Positions 18,030 through 28,441 of a stretch of 49,750 bases of DNA are shown one piece after another. Position 1 is the stretch's first letter, and every line of letters begins with the position of its first letter. This DNA is from an uncultured Eggerthellaceae bacterium (GTDB taxonomy: Bacteria; Actinomycetota; Coriobacteriia; Coriobacteriales; Eggerthellaceae), in the NCBI GenBank assembly GCA_905234785.1, contig CAJOIP010000009.1, positions 1-49,750 on the forward strand, written 5' to 3'. The position numbers were made by a program, and so were the translations under genes. Under the pieces are notes generated by a model, which worked only from the letters and a program-made list of their open reading frames with translations, did not search any database and was not told the origin of the DNA.

Positions 18030-18590
18030 CTATTCTTTCAGTAGCCGCCCGAGGGTGGCGAAGTCGTTTTCGAGCGCTTCCCACTTCGAATGGTCGTAAA
18101 TCGCGGCCGCGGGGTGGTAAATCGGGAAGACCTTGAAGCGCCCGGCTTGCTGCAGCGTGCCGTGCAGGCGCGTGATGCCGACTTCGGTCTTCAGGATGAA
18201 CTTCGTGGCGAAGTTGCCCAGCGTGACGATGAACTCGGGGTCGATCGTGCGCGTCTGCTCGCGCAGAAACGGCGTGCACACCTCGATTTCCTCGGGGCGC
18301 GGGTCGCGGTTTCCGGGCGGGCGGCACTTCAGCACGTTGGCGATGAACACGTCCTCGCGCTGCAGGCCGGCGATTTCCAACAGCGTGTTCAGGTTCTGCC
18401 CCGCCTTGCCCACGAAGGGCACGCCTTGCAGATCCTCGTTCTTGCCCGGCGCCTCGCCGACGAACAGCACGCGCGCGTTCGGGTTGCCGTCGCCGAACAC
18501 GGTCTGCGTGCGGCCGTCGGCGAGCGGGCAGGCATGGCAGGCTGCCACCTGCACGCGCAGATCGTCGAGTGGAATGTGCGGCTTTGACAT
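18030..18590 (-). CDS. udg: type-4 uracil-DNA glycosylase (iron-sulfur)
   Basis: The 186-residue protein removes uracil from DNA. Family 4 features: GEAPGKNEDLQGVPFVGKAG (motif 1), the 4Fe-4S cysteines in CHACPL, LKCRPPGNRDP and EVCTPF, and the C-terminal YHPAA motif. Its start is preceded by GGGAG. Upstream on the same strand is alr, 47 bases away with a one-arm repeat between. Cluster-containing UDG is common in anaerobes and actinobacteria. Confidence 0.92.
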   Translation of the reverse strand: MSKPHIPLDDLRVQVAACHACPLADGRTQTVFGDGNPNARVLFVGEAPGKNEDLQGVPFVGKAGQNLNTLLEIAGLQREDVFIANVLKCRPPGNRDPRPEEIEVCTPFLREQTRTIDPEFIVTLGNFATKFILKTEVGITRLHGTLQQAGRFKVFPIYHPAAAIYDHSKWEALENDFATLGRLLKE

Positions 18591-18606
18591 AACGACTCCC
18601 TCGCTC

Positions 18607-18640
18607 AATGATGCACTGGCTCCCCTCCCGCGCATCATCA
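18607..18640. repeat. GAGGGGAGC repeat, copy B (one arm)
   Basis: This 34-base stretch matches the right arm of copy A closely, including GGCTCCCCTCCCGCGCATCA, but the partner arm is missing. It overlaps the alr stop codon and lies just before udg. Only a short ATGATGC/GCATCAT hairpin can form. Confidence 0.8.
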
Positions 18641-19990
18641 CGTGTAGATACGCTCCATTCGTTGCGCGAACCCGATGGCGATCTCGTGCTGGATGCTGCC
18701 GAGCTTCTCGGCCATCTCGTCGATAGTCACTTCGGCGATCCCCTGGCTGCCGACGATGAGCACCTCGTCGCCGACCTGCGGGTCGATGCGGTCGCGCGTG
18801 CCGTAGCTGCGCATGTCGACCTCGAACATGCATTGGTCCATGCAGATGTTGCCCACCTGGCGGAAGTAGCGGCCGCCGAGTATGAAATCGGTGTTGCTCG
18901 AAAGCCCGCGGCGCAGGCCGTCCGCATACCCGATGGGAACCGTGCAGATCTTCACGCTGCCGGGGCTGCGGTAATGCAGACCGTACGACACGCCCTCGCT
19001 CATGGGCACGAAGCGCGTGTCGGTGATGCGGGCGTGCACGCTCATGGCGGGCCGCAGGTCAACCATGCCGCGCGTTTCGGGGCACGGGTGGAAGCCGTAC
19101 AGCGAAATGCCCAGGCGCACCATGTCGAAATGCACGTCAGGGTACCGGTAAATCGCCGCCGAGTTCGCGGAGTGCACGATGCCCGGGTCGAAGCCAGCGG
19201 CCCGAACGGCGGCGATGGCGTCGGCGAAATGGCGCGCCTGTATGTTGAAGTCGAGCGTCTCGGGGCAGTCGGCGGTCGCATAGTGCGTGAACACGCCTTC
19301 CAGCTCGAGCGCGCGGTGGAAGCTGACCTGGTGCAGGAACTCGACCACATGGTCGAACCGCACGCCGATGCGGTTCATGCCCGTGTTCACCGCCAGGTGG
19401 TATGGGGCTTTCACGCCGTGCAGGTCAGCCGCCTCGCCGTAGGCCACGGCGAAATCGGGCTCGTAGATGGTCGGCGTGATGTTGTAGCCGAGCAACAGGG
19501 GAATCGACGTCGCAGGCGGCTGAGCCAAAATGAGAATCGGGGCCGTGAGCCCGGCTTTCCGCAGCTCGACCGCCTCGGGAACCGTCGCCACCGCGAGCCG
19601 GTCGGCACCGGCCCCCAATGCGGCCTTCGACACCTCGACGGCACCGTGGCCATACGCGTCGGCCTTCACCACGGCCGTCAGGCGACAGCGCGGTTGCAGG
19701 AACTTGCGCGTCTCGGCGACGTTGTGGCGAATGGCGGACAGGTCGATTTCGACCCAGGCCCACCGCTGGTCGAGCGGCGGGATGTCGTCGATGCGGTTCA
19801 TGTCGAACGGCAGCTCGGTTTCGACGCGGCGCCCCGAATCGAGGTCGCGCGCGTATTGGAACGAGCCGGGAACGGCGGGTTCGGGCGCAGGCTCTTCCCC
19901 ATGCTGGCGGCGGATGGCGTCGGCCGCCGATTCGAACTGCTCGCGATCGACCCCCGCGAACCCCGTGAACCCGTTAGGCAAATCGTTCAT
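18638..19990 (-). CDS. alr: alanine racemase with N-terminal extension
   Basis: A 450-residue PLP enzyme that makes D-alanine. The Schiff-base lysine is in VVKADAYGHG; the C-terminal catalytic Tyr region is EGVSYGLHYR and the PLP-side segment is PIGYADGLRRGL. The catalytic fold begins near residue 75 (RWAWVEIDLSAIRHN), so an extra 70-odd residues precede it; they are Glu/Pro-rich and not recognised. AGGGGG before ATG 19990 supports the long form; the internal ATG at 19801 (Met64) lacks a ribosome-binding site. D-alanine would feed DltA at 6.7-8.2 kb and peptidoglycan ligases. Confidence 0.92.
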   Translation of the reverse strand: MNDLPNGFTGFAGVDREQFESAADAIRRQHGEEPAPEPAVPGSFQYARDLDSGRRVETELPFDMNRIDDIPPLDQRWAWVEIDLSAIRHNVAETRKFLQPRCRLTAVVKADAYGHGAVEVSKAALGAGADRLAVATVPEAVELRKAGLTAPILILAQPPATSIPLLLGYNITPTIYEPDFAVAYGEAADLHGVKAPYHLAVNTGMNRIGVRFDHVVEFLHQVSFHRALELEGVFTHYATADCPETLDFNIQARHFADAIAAVRAAGFDPGIVHSANSAAIYRYPDVHFDMVRLGISLYGFHPCPETRGMVDLRPAMSVHARITDTRFVPMSEGVSYGLHYRSPGSVKICTVPIGYADGLRRGLSSNTDFILGGRYFRQVGNICMDQCMFEVDMRSYGTRDRIDPQVGDEVLIVGSQGIAEVTIDEMAEKLGSIQHEIAIGFAQRMERIYT

Positions 19991-20057
19991 TTCTGCCCCC
20001 TGTAATTAATGGCGTTACCTCATGATACGCCATTTATCACAGGTCGCGAAGCTGTTC

Positions 20058-20534
20058 TTAGTGGCCTCCGCCTGCCATCATTTTCGCAGCATGGGGCAGC
20101 GCTTTCACAATGCCGTCCCAGTTCTCGCGGGCGGCTTTCTCGCTGCCGGGCAGGTTTATGACGATGTGGCGGCCGCGCTGCATGCAGAGCGCCCTCGACA
20201 GCATGGCGTACGGCGTGATGGCCAGCGAATGCGCTCGCATGGCCTCGGCGATGCCGGGCACGTTGCGCTCGCACACGTCCTGCGTGGCCTCGGGCGTGAC
20301 GTCGCGCAGCGAAAGGCCGCTGCCGCCGCACGTCAGCACGATGTCGGCGTCGATGGCATCGCACGCCTCGACGATGGCCGCCGCTATGTCGGCGCGTTCG
20401 TCCTTCACGATGACGCGGCTCGCGCATTCCCAACCGTTTTCGGCGATGAGCTCTTCGAGCGCCGCGCCAGCCGTGTCCTCTTCGATCGTGCGCGTGTCCG
20501 AGCAGGTCACGATTGCGAATTTTAAATCGGCCAT
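20058..20534 (-). CDS. mog: molybdopterin adenylyltransferase, MogA/MoaB family
   Basis: A 158-residue member of the MogA/MoaB fold, which adenylates molybdopterin before molybdate insertion. The signature TCGGSGLSLRDVTPEAT and the later INLPGSEKAARENW segment are clear. Its ATG overlaps the moeA stop by one base (TAATG), so the two are translationally coupled and act on consecutive steps. Whether it is better named Mog or MoaB cannot be settled here. Confidence 0.9.
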   Translation of the reverse strand: MADLKFAIVTCSDTRTIEEDTAGAALEELIAENGWECASRVIVKDERADIAAAIVEACDAIDADIVLTCGGSGLSLRDVTPEATQDVCERNVPGIAEAMRAHSLAITPYAMLSRALCMQRGRHIVINLPGSEKAARENWDGIVKALPHAAKMMAGGGH

Positions 20535-21796
20535 TACAGCAGCACCTCTTCCGGGATGTCGAGCATCACGCAGTCCATGAGCTCGCCTTCTTCGTACGTG
20601 CGCGCCTCGCCTTCAGGCAGGACGACGAAGCAGTTCGCCTTCTGAATGGGCCCGAACAAGCCGGAGCTCTGGTTGTTAGCGGGCGTGACGAGGTAACCCT
20701 CGTCGTCTTTGGAAAGCGTCGCACGGTTGAAGATGCGGCGCGGATCCTTCTTCTTCGCCGTGCCGACAAGGCGCGCCTTCACGTGCGGACGCTCGAAATG
20801 CGAGTAACCCTGCATCTTGCGCAGCGCCGGGCGGACGATCATCTCGAAACCCAGATACGCCGCAGCCGGGTTGCCCGGCAGGCCGAACACAGGCGTGCCG
20901 TTCACGATGCCGAACGTCTGGGCCTTGCCCGGGCGCATGTTCACCGTGGACATGAGAAGCTCGCCCTCGTAGTCGACGACCTTCTTGATGAAATCGAAGT
21001 CGCCGTTGGCCGCGCCGCCGCTCGTGACCACGAAATCGTATTTCGCGGCAGCGGCGACGACCTCGGCGCGCAGTCCGTCGAAGTCGTCTGCCGCGATGGG
21101 CAGCACCGTGGGAACGGTGCCCGCGTCGATGGCGCACGCGGCCAGCGCGTAGCTGTTGGAATTGCGGATCTTGCCCTTCGTGGGCACCTCGGTCGGATCG
21201 ACCAGCTCGGAGCCGGTCGCGATGATGGCCACGCGCGGGCGGCGGTACGTCTTGCAGCGCGTCACGCCGCAGCCCGCCAGGAAGCCCACGCCGGCCGAGT
21301 GCACGACCTCGCCCGTGCGTACGATGATCTCGCCCGCCTTGGCCTCCTCGCCTGCGGAGCGGATATTGTCGCCCACGCCCGCCGGCTTCGTGAACGCCAC
21401 GCGGCTGCCTTCGCGGCCATCGCCGGCAACCACGTCGACGACCTCGTATTTCACGACGGCATCGGCCGCCTTGGGAAGCGGGGCGCCCGTCATGATGCGC
21501 ACGCATTGGCCTTCCTCGATGGCGCCGTCGTACCATGCGCCCGCCGGCACTTCGGCGATGACGTCGAGCTCGACCGGCACATCGGGTGCGGCGCCTTCCA
21601 ATTGCGCGGCGCGCATGGCGAAACCGTCCATCGCCGCGTGCGCGAACGGCGAGATGTCTATGTCGCTCGTCAGGTCGTCGGCGGCCACGCGCCCGATCAT
21701 GTCGAGAATGCCGACTTCTTCAACTTCCAACGCCTCGACGTGCGCCAAGACCAGCTCGCGCGCATCTTCCAGCGAAATCAACTCGGGTACAGCCAC
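20534..21796 (-). CDS. moeA: molybdopterin molybdenumtransferase
   Basis: The 420-residue MoeA inserts molybdate into adenylated molybdopterin. Seen are the N-terminal AAMDGFAMR motif, MTGAPLPKAADAVV, the domain 3 segments IIATGSELVD and VTSGGAANGDFDF, and GLPGNPAAAYLGFE. No ATG fits; a GTG at 21796 with AAAGGA six bases upstream gives the expected N-terminus (VAVPELISLEDARELV). It heads a moeA-mog pair and has a structured leader. It implies molybdoenzymes, such as anaerobic reductases, elsewhere in the genome. Confidence 0.92.
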   Translation of the reverse strand: MAVPELISLEDARELVLAHVEALEVEEVGILDMIGRVAADDLTSDIDISPFAHAAMDGFAMRAAQLEGAAPDVPVELDVIAEVPAGAWYDGAIEEGQCVRIMTGAPLPKAADAVVKYEVVDVVAGDGREGSRVAFTKPAGVGDNIRSAGEEAKAGEIIVRTGEVVHSAGVGFLAGCGVTRCKTYRRPRVAIIATGSELVDPTEVPTKGKIRNSNSYALAACAIDAGTVPTVLPIAADDFDGLRAEVVAAAAKYDFVVTSGGAANGDFDFIKKVVDYEGELLMSTVNMRPGKAQTFGIVNGTPVFGLPGNPAAAYLGFEMIVRPALRKMQGYSHFERPHVKARLVGTAKKKDPRRIFNRATLSKDDEGYLVTPANNQSSGLFGPIQKANCFVVLPEGEARTYEEGELMDCVMLDIPEEVLL

Positions 21797-21833
21797 AGTC
21801 GTTCCTTTCAAGCCTTCGAGCGCAAGTCCCGAA

Positions 21834-21889
21834 GGGGCGCTTTCACGACGTCCGCCTGCTTCGGTTGACGGATGCCGTGAAAGCGCTCC
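21834..21889 (-). promoter_or_regulatory. structured moeA leader
   Basis: A 14-bp stem (21834-21847 with 21876-21889, one mismatch, GCGCTTTCACG/CGTGAAAGCGC) encloses a 28-base loop with an inner TCCG/CGGA pairing. A further CCTTCG/CGAAGG hairpin lies between it and the GTG start. The position, directly before a molybdopterin operon, makes a regulatory RNA possible. I could not match it to the Moco riboswitch consensus by eye. Confidence 0.4.
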
Positions 21890-21905
21890 TGCGAGGTTAT
21901 CGCGC

Positions 21906-21941
21906 TTGCAAAACAGTTGCGCCCCCGAAAAGGGAGCGCAA
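21906..21941 (-). terminator. eno terminator
   Basis: On the minus strand GTTGCGCTCCC pairs with GGGGGCGCAAC around a short loop, followed by TGTTTTGC. It lies about 40 bases after the eno stop and separates eno from the moeA leader. Confidence 0.8.
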
Positions 21942-21981
21942 CCATCATACCGCGATTTATCCCGAAACGAGAATGTTTCTT

Positions 21982-24002
<2,021 letters not shown>

Positions 24003-24095
24003 CCGTCCAGTAAAGCAATTTCCCACGGTTAAATCAATCCCGATGCATCACCTTCCCTCTTGGCAACCAATCGCCATTCGCGGGAACGGTTCGGG

Positions 24096-24107
24096 TATAG
24101 TTAACGC
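24096..24107 (+). promoter_or_regulatory. -10 element of a probable leaderless transcript
   Basis: TATAGT at 24096-24101 lies six bases before the ATG of the metalloprotease gene, which has no Shine-Dalgarno. Transcription would then begin at or next to the start codon. The geometry equals that of the MFS gene at 9999. The -35 is not convincing. Confidence 0.45.
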
Positions 24108-25595
24108 ATGAAAAGCCGCCGACATAGTTCATTTGCATGCATGCTCGCCTGTTTCGTGGCGCTTCTCACATGCGCGCCTGCTTTTGCGGATGCGGCCGGC
24201 GGCGAAAACGAGCCCTATACCATACCGCTCGTCATGGTCGTGGTCGGGTTCGACGGCGGCGACGACCCTGCTGCGGCTGTCCCCTACGACGATGCCTACG
24301 ACTGGGGATACGCCCTGTTCGGCGCGGACGAATCCCCCGCAACCTATTACCTCGGCATGTCCGAGGGCGCCTTCACGTTTGCCCCCGCGCACGAGACGAG
24401 CGCATCGGGCGCATCTGGAAACGCCAACGCTGCGGACAGCGCCGACGACGGCATCGTGCACGTCACGCTGCATCGACCGCACGGGGCATGGGGCGCCGTG
24501 AACGTCGATTCGTCCGTCACGCGCGACTTCGCATTGGTCGTGATGGAGGCCTTGTCCGAAGCGGGCAATTACATCGACTTTGCATCGTATGACAGTAACG
24601 GCGATGGGAACTTGGCGCATGACGAGCTTGCCATCTGCATATGCGTTGCGGGTTATGAGGGCGCATCTGTTTCGGATTACCGAAGGACCGACATTCCCCT
24701 CATGTGGTCGCATGCGGGCTACCTGTCAGTCATCGGCGGCGAGCGCGAGCTGGACGGTTTGACGTTCGACACCTATATCGCCATTTCAGAGCGTTACTGG
24801 GACGAGGTCGGCCCCATCGAGAACGCCGAGCGGGAGCCGCTGGGCACGGTGTATCACGAGCTCGGGCATGTGCTGGGGCTTCCCGATTTGTACGCCGTCG
24901 ACACCACCGAAGGCCCGTGGGAAGGGTTCGAGGTCGGCGCGCTAAGCCTCATGGACCAGGGCGGCTGGCAGTATGCCGACGACGGTTCCGGCTATCGGAA
25001 CATCCCGACATCGCTCGACGCATGGAGCCGCTACGCGCTTGGCTGGGCCGAGCCGACCATCGTCGCGAAATCGGGCGACTATGCGGTATCGAGCCAGCTT
25101 TCCGATGCAGGATACTCGCAGCTCGTCATTCCCACGAGCGACCCCGATGAGTACTTTCTCGTGGAGAACAGGCTGGTCGAAGGCCCCGATAGCGGATTGT
25201 CGGAAGATTACGGCGGGCCGGTTGGCGTGATCGTCTGGCATGTCGACAACGGCATGTACGAACGGTACTACGACGCGAACCAGGTGAACGACGCCGACCA
25301 TCGCCCCTTCGTCACGCCTGAAAACGAAGCGGGCGAAACCGAGCTCGAGCTGTTGCTGTACAGCGATGCGGACGATGTTCCCGACGCGCGCACGGCTGCG
25401 GGAATTACCGTGAGCTATTCCGCCGACACGGCGCGCGATGCGGTCGTGCACATCGAACTCGACGATGCGGCTGCCGCGGCCAACGCCCTGCACCTGCTGC
25501 ACGACAGCGCCCGCGACGACCTTTCCCAGTCAGGGCAAGAACTGCTCCCCCAACTCACGGCAATCATTCAAGCTGCCTCTAGCGCGAAGCAGTGA
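24108..25595 (+). CDS. secreted M6-like zinc metalloprotease
   Basis: A 495-residue exported protein: signal peptide (1-28, ending PAFADA), then an M6/immune-inhibitor-A-like catalytic region. The zinc site is H250-E-L-G-H254 with a following Asp in GLPDLY, and a Met-turn-like LSLMDQGGW. A calcium-loop motif, DSNGDGNLAHDEL, lies at about 162-174, as in dockerin or EF-hand loops. Later SPDEYFLVENR-type and VIVWHVDNG segments are typical of M6 proteins. It would cleave proteins outside the cell. There is no wall anchor or membrane tail. It lies alone on the plus strand, divergent from ecfT and convergent with rplQ. Confidence 0.85.
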   Translation: MKSRRHSSFACMLACFVALLTCAPAFADAAGGENEPYTIPLVMVVVGFDGGDDPAAAVPYDDAYDWGYALFGADESPATYYLGMSEGAFTFAPAHETSASGASGNANAADSADDGIVHVTLHRPHGAWGAVNVDSSVTRDFALVVMEALSEAGNYIDFASYDSNGDGNLAHDELAICICVAGYEGASVSDYRRTDIPLMWSHAGYLSVIGGERELDGLTFDTYIAISERYWDEVGPIENAEREPLGTVYHELGHVLGLPDLYAVDTTEGPWEGFEVGALSLMDQGGWQYADDGSGYRNIPTSLDAWSRYALGWAEPTIVAKSGDYAVSSQLSDAGYSQLVIPTSDPDEYFLVENRLVEGPDSGLSEDYGGPVGVIVWHVDNGMYERYYDANQVNDADHRPFVTPENEAGETELELLLYSDADDVPDARTAAGITVSYSADTARDAVVHIELDDAAAAANALHLLHDSARDDLSQSGQELLPQLTAIIQAASSAKQ

Positions 25596-25628
25596 GGCAA
25601 AAGACCATCCCTTCGCCCCATTAACGAG

Positions 25629-25652
25629 AAGAGCCGCCCGGAGGCGGCTCTT
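25629..25652. terminator. bidirectional terminator, metalloprotease and rplQ
   Basis: A 10-bp perfect stem (AAGAGCCGCC with GGCGGCTCTT) and a CGGA tetraloop lie 33 bases after the protease stop and 24 bases after the rplQ stop. The A/T ends of the stem suit both directions. Confidence 0.85.
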
Positions 25653-25676
25653 GCAGTGCTTGATGTGAAGCTGGGG

Positions 25677-26420
25677 TTATTCGGCGGCTTCCTCAGTTGC
25701 CTCTTCGGCGGCCTCGACAGCTTCCTCGGCGACCTCGGCGACCTCTTCGGCAGCTTCCTCGGCGGCCTCTTCAGCGGCTTCCTCGGCAGCTTCCACGACC
25801 TCGGCAGCCTCTTCGGCAACCTCGGCGGCTTCGGCGGCAGCCTCGGCGTCGCCCGCTTCGTCAGCGGCCTCGACAGCAGCCTCGGCTTCGGCCTCGACCT
25901 CGGCGGCGGCTTCGGCCAGCTCTTCGGCAGCCTCTTCCTCGGCCATGGCCTCGGCCTCGACGTCGATGATCTCGTCCTCGACGACCTCGGCCTTCTTGGC
26001 CTTCTCGACCTTCTTGGGCTCGGCGGCCTTCTTGGACTTCTTCTGAACCGGCTCGGTGCACAGCTCCATGATGACCATGGGCGCGCCGTCGCCCTTGCGG
26101 GGACCGAGCTTCATGATGCGGGTGTAACCGCCGTTGCGGTCAGCGAACATGCCCTGCTCGACCTTCTCGAAGATCTCGCGGACGATTTCCTTGTTCTGCT
26201 CGCCGCCACCCAGACGGGCGATGGCCAGACGACGGGAATGCAGGTCGCCCTTCTTGGCCCAGGTGATGATGCGGTCGACCTCGGGGCGAATTTCCTTCGC
26301 GCGAGACTCGATCGTCTTGATGCGGTCGTTGTACAGCAGCGCGGCGGTCAGCGAACGCTTCATCGCCTTGGTGTGCGACGCGTCGGTGCCGAGCTTGCGA
26401 CCCTTGTAGTTGTGTCTCAT
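25677..26420 (-). CDS. rplQ: 50S ribosomal protein L17 with a long Ala/Glu tail
   Basis: The first 122 residues are a normal L17 (RKLGTDASHTKAMKRSL to GAPMVIMEL). Then follow a Lys-rich stretch (QKKSKKAAEPKKVEKAKKAE) and about 100 residues made almost only of Ala, Glu and Val (AEEAAEE-type units). Bacterial L17 is usually 115-130 residues; here it is 247. The tail is strongly acidic and probably helical or disordered, and its DNA is internally repetitive (25680-25920). It is the last gene of the alpha operon. The reading frame and terminator position show the tail is part of the gene. Confidence 0.95.
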   Translation of the reverse strand: MRHNYKGRKLGTDASHTKAMKRSLTAALLYNDRIKTIESRAKEIRPEVDRIITWAKKGDLHSRRLAIARLGGGEQNKEIVREIFEKVEQGMFADRNGGYTRIMKLGPRKGDGAPMVIMELCTEPVQKKSKKAAEPKKVEKAKKAEVVEDEIIDVEAEAMAEEEAAEELAEAAAEVEAEAEAAVEAADEAGDAEAAAEAAEVAEEAAEVVEAAEEAAEEAAEEAAEEVAEVAEEAVEAAEEATEEAAE

Positions 26421-26436
26421 AATTCCGAATCTCCTA

Positions 26437-27387
26437 TTACAGCTTGAGGTTCAGGCCCATCGAGATGAGCTTGTCCTTCACTTCCTCGATGGACTTGGCA
26501 CCGAAGTTCCTAATGTTGAGCAGGTCGTTCTCGGAGAACTCGACCAGCTGGCGCACCGAATGGATGCCAGCGCGCTTCAGGCAGTTGTACGAGCGGACGG
26601 ACAGGTCGAGGTCTTCGATCTGCTTGTCGAGCTCGGCGTTGCTTTCCTGGCCCTCCGGCGCGAAGATCGAGACGACCTCGACCTCTTCCTCGCCTTCGAC
26701 CTCGGCCAGCACCATGAACGCGCCCATGTACTGGTTGATGATGTTGACAGCCTGCAGCACCGCGTCGGTCGGCGTGATGGAGCCGTCGGTTTCCACCTCG
26801 AGCACCAGCTTGTCGTAGTCGGTGCGCTGGCCCACGCGGGTGTTCGTGACGTTCATCGTGCAACGGCGAACCGGCGAGAACAGCGAGTCGACGTGGATGA
26901 TGCCAATGGGGTCTTCCGTGCGCTTGTTGCGCTCGGCGGACACGTAGCCGCGGCCCACGCCAATGCGGATGGACATTTCCAGCTGGCCGCCGTCGGCGAC
27001 CGTGGCGATGACGTGCTCCGGGTTGATGAGCGTGAACTCGGTCGGAACCTGCAGGTCGGCGCCCGTGACCACGCACGGGCCCTCGGCGGACACGTGCGCG
27101 ACCGCCTCTTCGATGTCGCCGTTGAGCGCCTGGAAGACCAGGCCCTTCACGTTCAGGACGATGTCGGTGATGTCCTCGATAACGCCTTCGGCGGTGGTGA
27201 ACTCGTGCTGCACGCCTTCGATCTGGATGGCGGTAGCCTTCGCACCGTCGAGCGACGAGAGCAGCACGCGGCGCAGCGAGTTGCCCAGCGTGTTGCCGTA
27301 GCCGCGCTCGAGCGGATCGACGATGAAGCGCGCGACGGTCTCGTTGACTTCTTCCGTTGTAACTGTCGGCCTCATGAACTCTGTCAT
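26437..27387 (-). CDS. rpoA: RNA polymerase alpha subunit
   Basis: A 316-residue alpha subunit. The N-terminal assembly domain shows GYGNTLGNSLRRVLLSSL, and the C-terminal DNA/activator-binding domain shows CLKRAGIHSVRQLVEFSE followed by LLNIRNFGAKS. The start follows AAGGAGG. It is positioned as in most bacteria between rpsD and rplQ, with 16 bases to rplQ. Confidence 0.98.
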   Translation of the reverse strand: MTEFMRPTVTTEEVNETVARFIVDPLERGYGNTLGNSLRRVLLSSLDGAKATAIQIEGVQHEFTTAEGVIEDITDIVLNVKGLVFQALNGDIEEAVAHVSAEGPCVVTGADLQVPTEFTLINPEHVIATVADGGQLEMSIRIGVGRGYVSAERNKRTEDPIGIIHVDSLFSPVRRCTMNVTNTRVGQRTDYDKLVLEVETDGSITPTDAVLQAVNIINQYMGAFMVLAEVEGEEEVEVVSIFAPEGQESNAELDKQIEDLDLSVRSYNCLKRAGIHSVRQLVEFSENDLLNIRNFGAKSIEEVKDKLISMGLNLKL

Positions 27388-27418
27388 GTGTGATAAGCCT
27401 CCTTAACTTACGGCGCGA

Positions 27419-28012
27419 TTACTTCGAGTAGAGTTCGACGATCAGCTGCTCGTTAATGTCGAGGTCGATCTGATCGCGGGTGGGAAGCGACAAAACGCTG
27501 CCCTGCAACTTCTCGATGTCGACTTCCAGCCAAGCCGGAACCGACACGCGCTCGTTGCTGACCAGGGCGCTCTTGATGACGAGCAGCTCCTTGGCCTTCG
27601 GCGCCACGGCGACCAGGTCGCCCGGACGCACGCGGTACGACGGAATGTCGACGCGCTTGCCGTTGACGGTGATGTGACCGTGCGTGACCGTCTGACGCGC
27701 TTCCTTGCGCGTGCGGGCGAAGCCCAGGCGGAACACGACGTTGTCCAAGCGGGACTCGAGGATGGCCATCAGGTTCTCGCCCGTGACGCCTTCCTGCGAG
27801 AGAGCGCGCTTGTAGTAGCCGCGGAACTGCTTTTCCAGCACGCCGTAGATGAACTTGACCTTCTGCTTCTCGCGCAGCTGCATGCCGTATTCGCTTTCCT
27901 TGCGACGACGAGCCGGCTGACGCTTCGATTCCTTCGTGGTATAGCCCAGCACCACCGGGTCGATGCCCAGCTGGCGGCAGCGCTTCAGAACCGGAGTCCT
28001 GTCAATTGCCAT
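27419..28012 (-). CDS. rpsD: 30S ribosomal protein S4
   Basis: A 197-residue S4, primary 16S rRNA binder and assembly starter. The RNA-binding S4 domain is seen as RLDNVVFRLGFARTRKEARQTVTHGHITVNG. The N-terminus (RTPVLKRCRQLGIDP) lacks a four-cysteine zinc motif. The start has GAAAGGA upstream. It lies 18 bases after rpsK in the alpha operon. Confidence 0.97.
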   Translation of the reverse strand: MAIDRTPVLKRCRQLGIDPVVLGYTTKESKRQPARRRKESEYGMQLREKQKVKFIYGVLEKQFRGYYKRALSQEGVTGENLMAILESRLDNVVFRLGFARTRKEARQTVTHGHITVNGKRVDIPSYRVRPGDLVAVAPKAKELLVIKSALVSNERVSVPAWLEVDIEKLQGSVLSLPTRDQIDLDINEQLIVELYSK

Positions 28013-28030
28013 AATGTGGTTCCTTTCGAA

Positions 28031-28429
28031 CTAGACGCGACGACGCTTGCGCGGACGGCAACCGTTGTGCGGGATGGGCGTGCAATCCTGGATGCTGGAA
28101 ACTTCGAGGCCAGCAGCCTGCAGGGAGCGAACGGCGGTCTCGCGACCAGAGCCGGGACCCTTCACGTAGACGGCCACCTTGTGTAGGCCGTGCTCCATAG
28201 CCGTCTTCGCGGCGGCCTCGGCGGCCATCTGCGCGGCGAACGGCGTGGACTTGCGGGAGCCCTTGAAACCGACCGTGCCGGCGGACTGCCAGGAAATGAC
28301 GTTGCCCTGCGGGTCGGTGATGCTGACGATGGTGTTGTTGAACGTGGACTTGATGTGCGCGGCGCCGACGGCGATGTTCTTACGCTCGGAGCGCTTGACG
28401 CGCGTAGTCACCTTTTTCTTCTGTGCCAT
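28031..28429 (-). CDS. rpsK: 30S ribosomal protein S11
   Basis: A 132-residue S11 of the small-subunit platform, with the basic N-terminus [15 protein letters not shown] and the conserved end [18 protein letters not shown]. It is 12 bases from rpsM. Some S11 proteins carry isoaspartate near the PHNGCRPPK motif; the Asn-Gly pair is present here. Confidence 0.97.
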   Translation of the reverse strand: MAQKKKVTTRVKRSERKNIAVGAAHIKSTFNNTIVSITDPQGNVISWQSAGTVGFKGSRKSTPFAAQMAAEAAAKTAMEHGLHKVAVYVKGPGSGRETAVRSLQAAGLEVSSIQDCTPIPHNGCRPRKRRRV

Positions 28430-28441
28430 GTGTGCCTACCC

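Noticed and set aside
21797..21905. Firm call of a Moco riboswitch upstream of moeA
   Set aside because: The position is right, but I could not align the known consensus by eye. It is kept only as a structured-leader candidate.
25656..26447. A Leu/Gly-rich frame opposite rplQ with regular GLFG-like repeats
   Set aside because: The pattern is the antisense of the Ala/Glu codons in the L17 tail. The L17 core and ribosomal operon context fix the coding strand.
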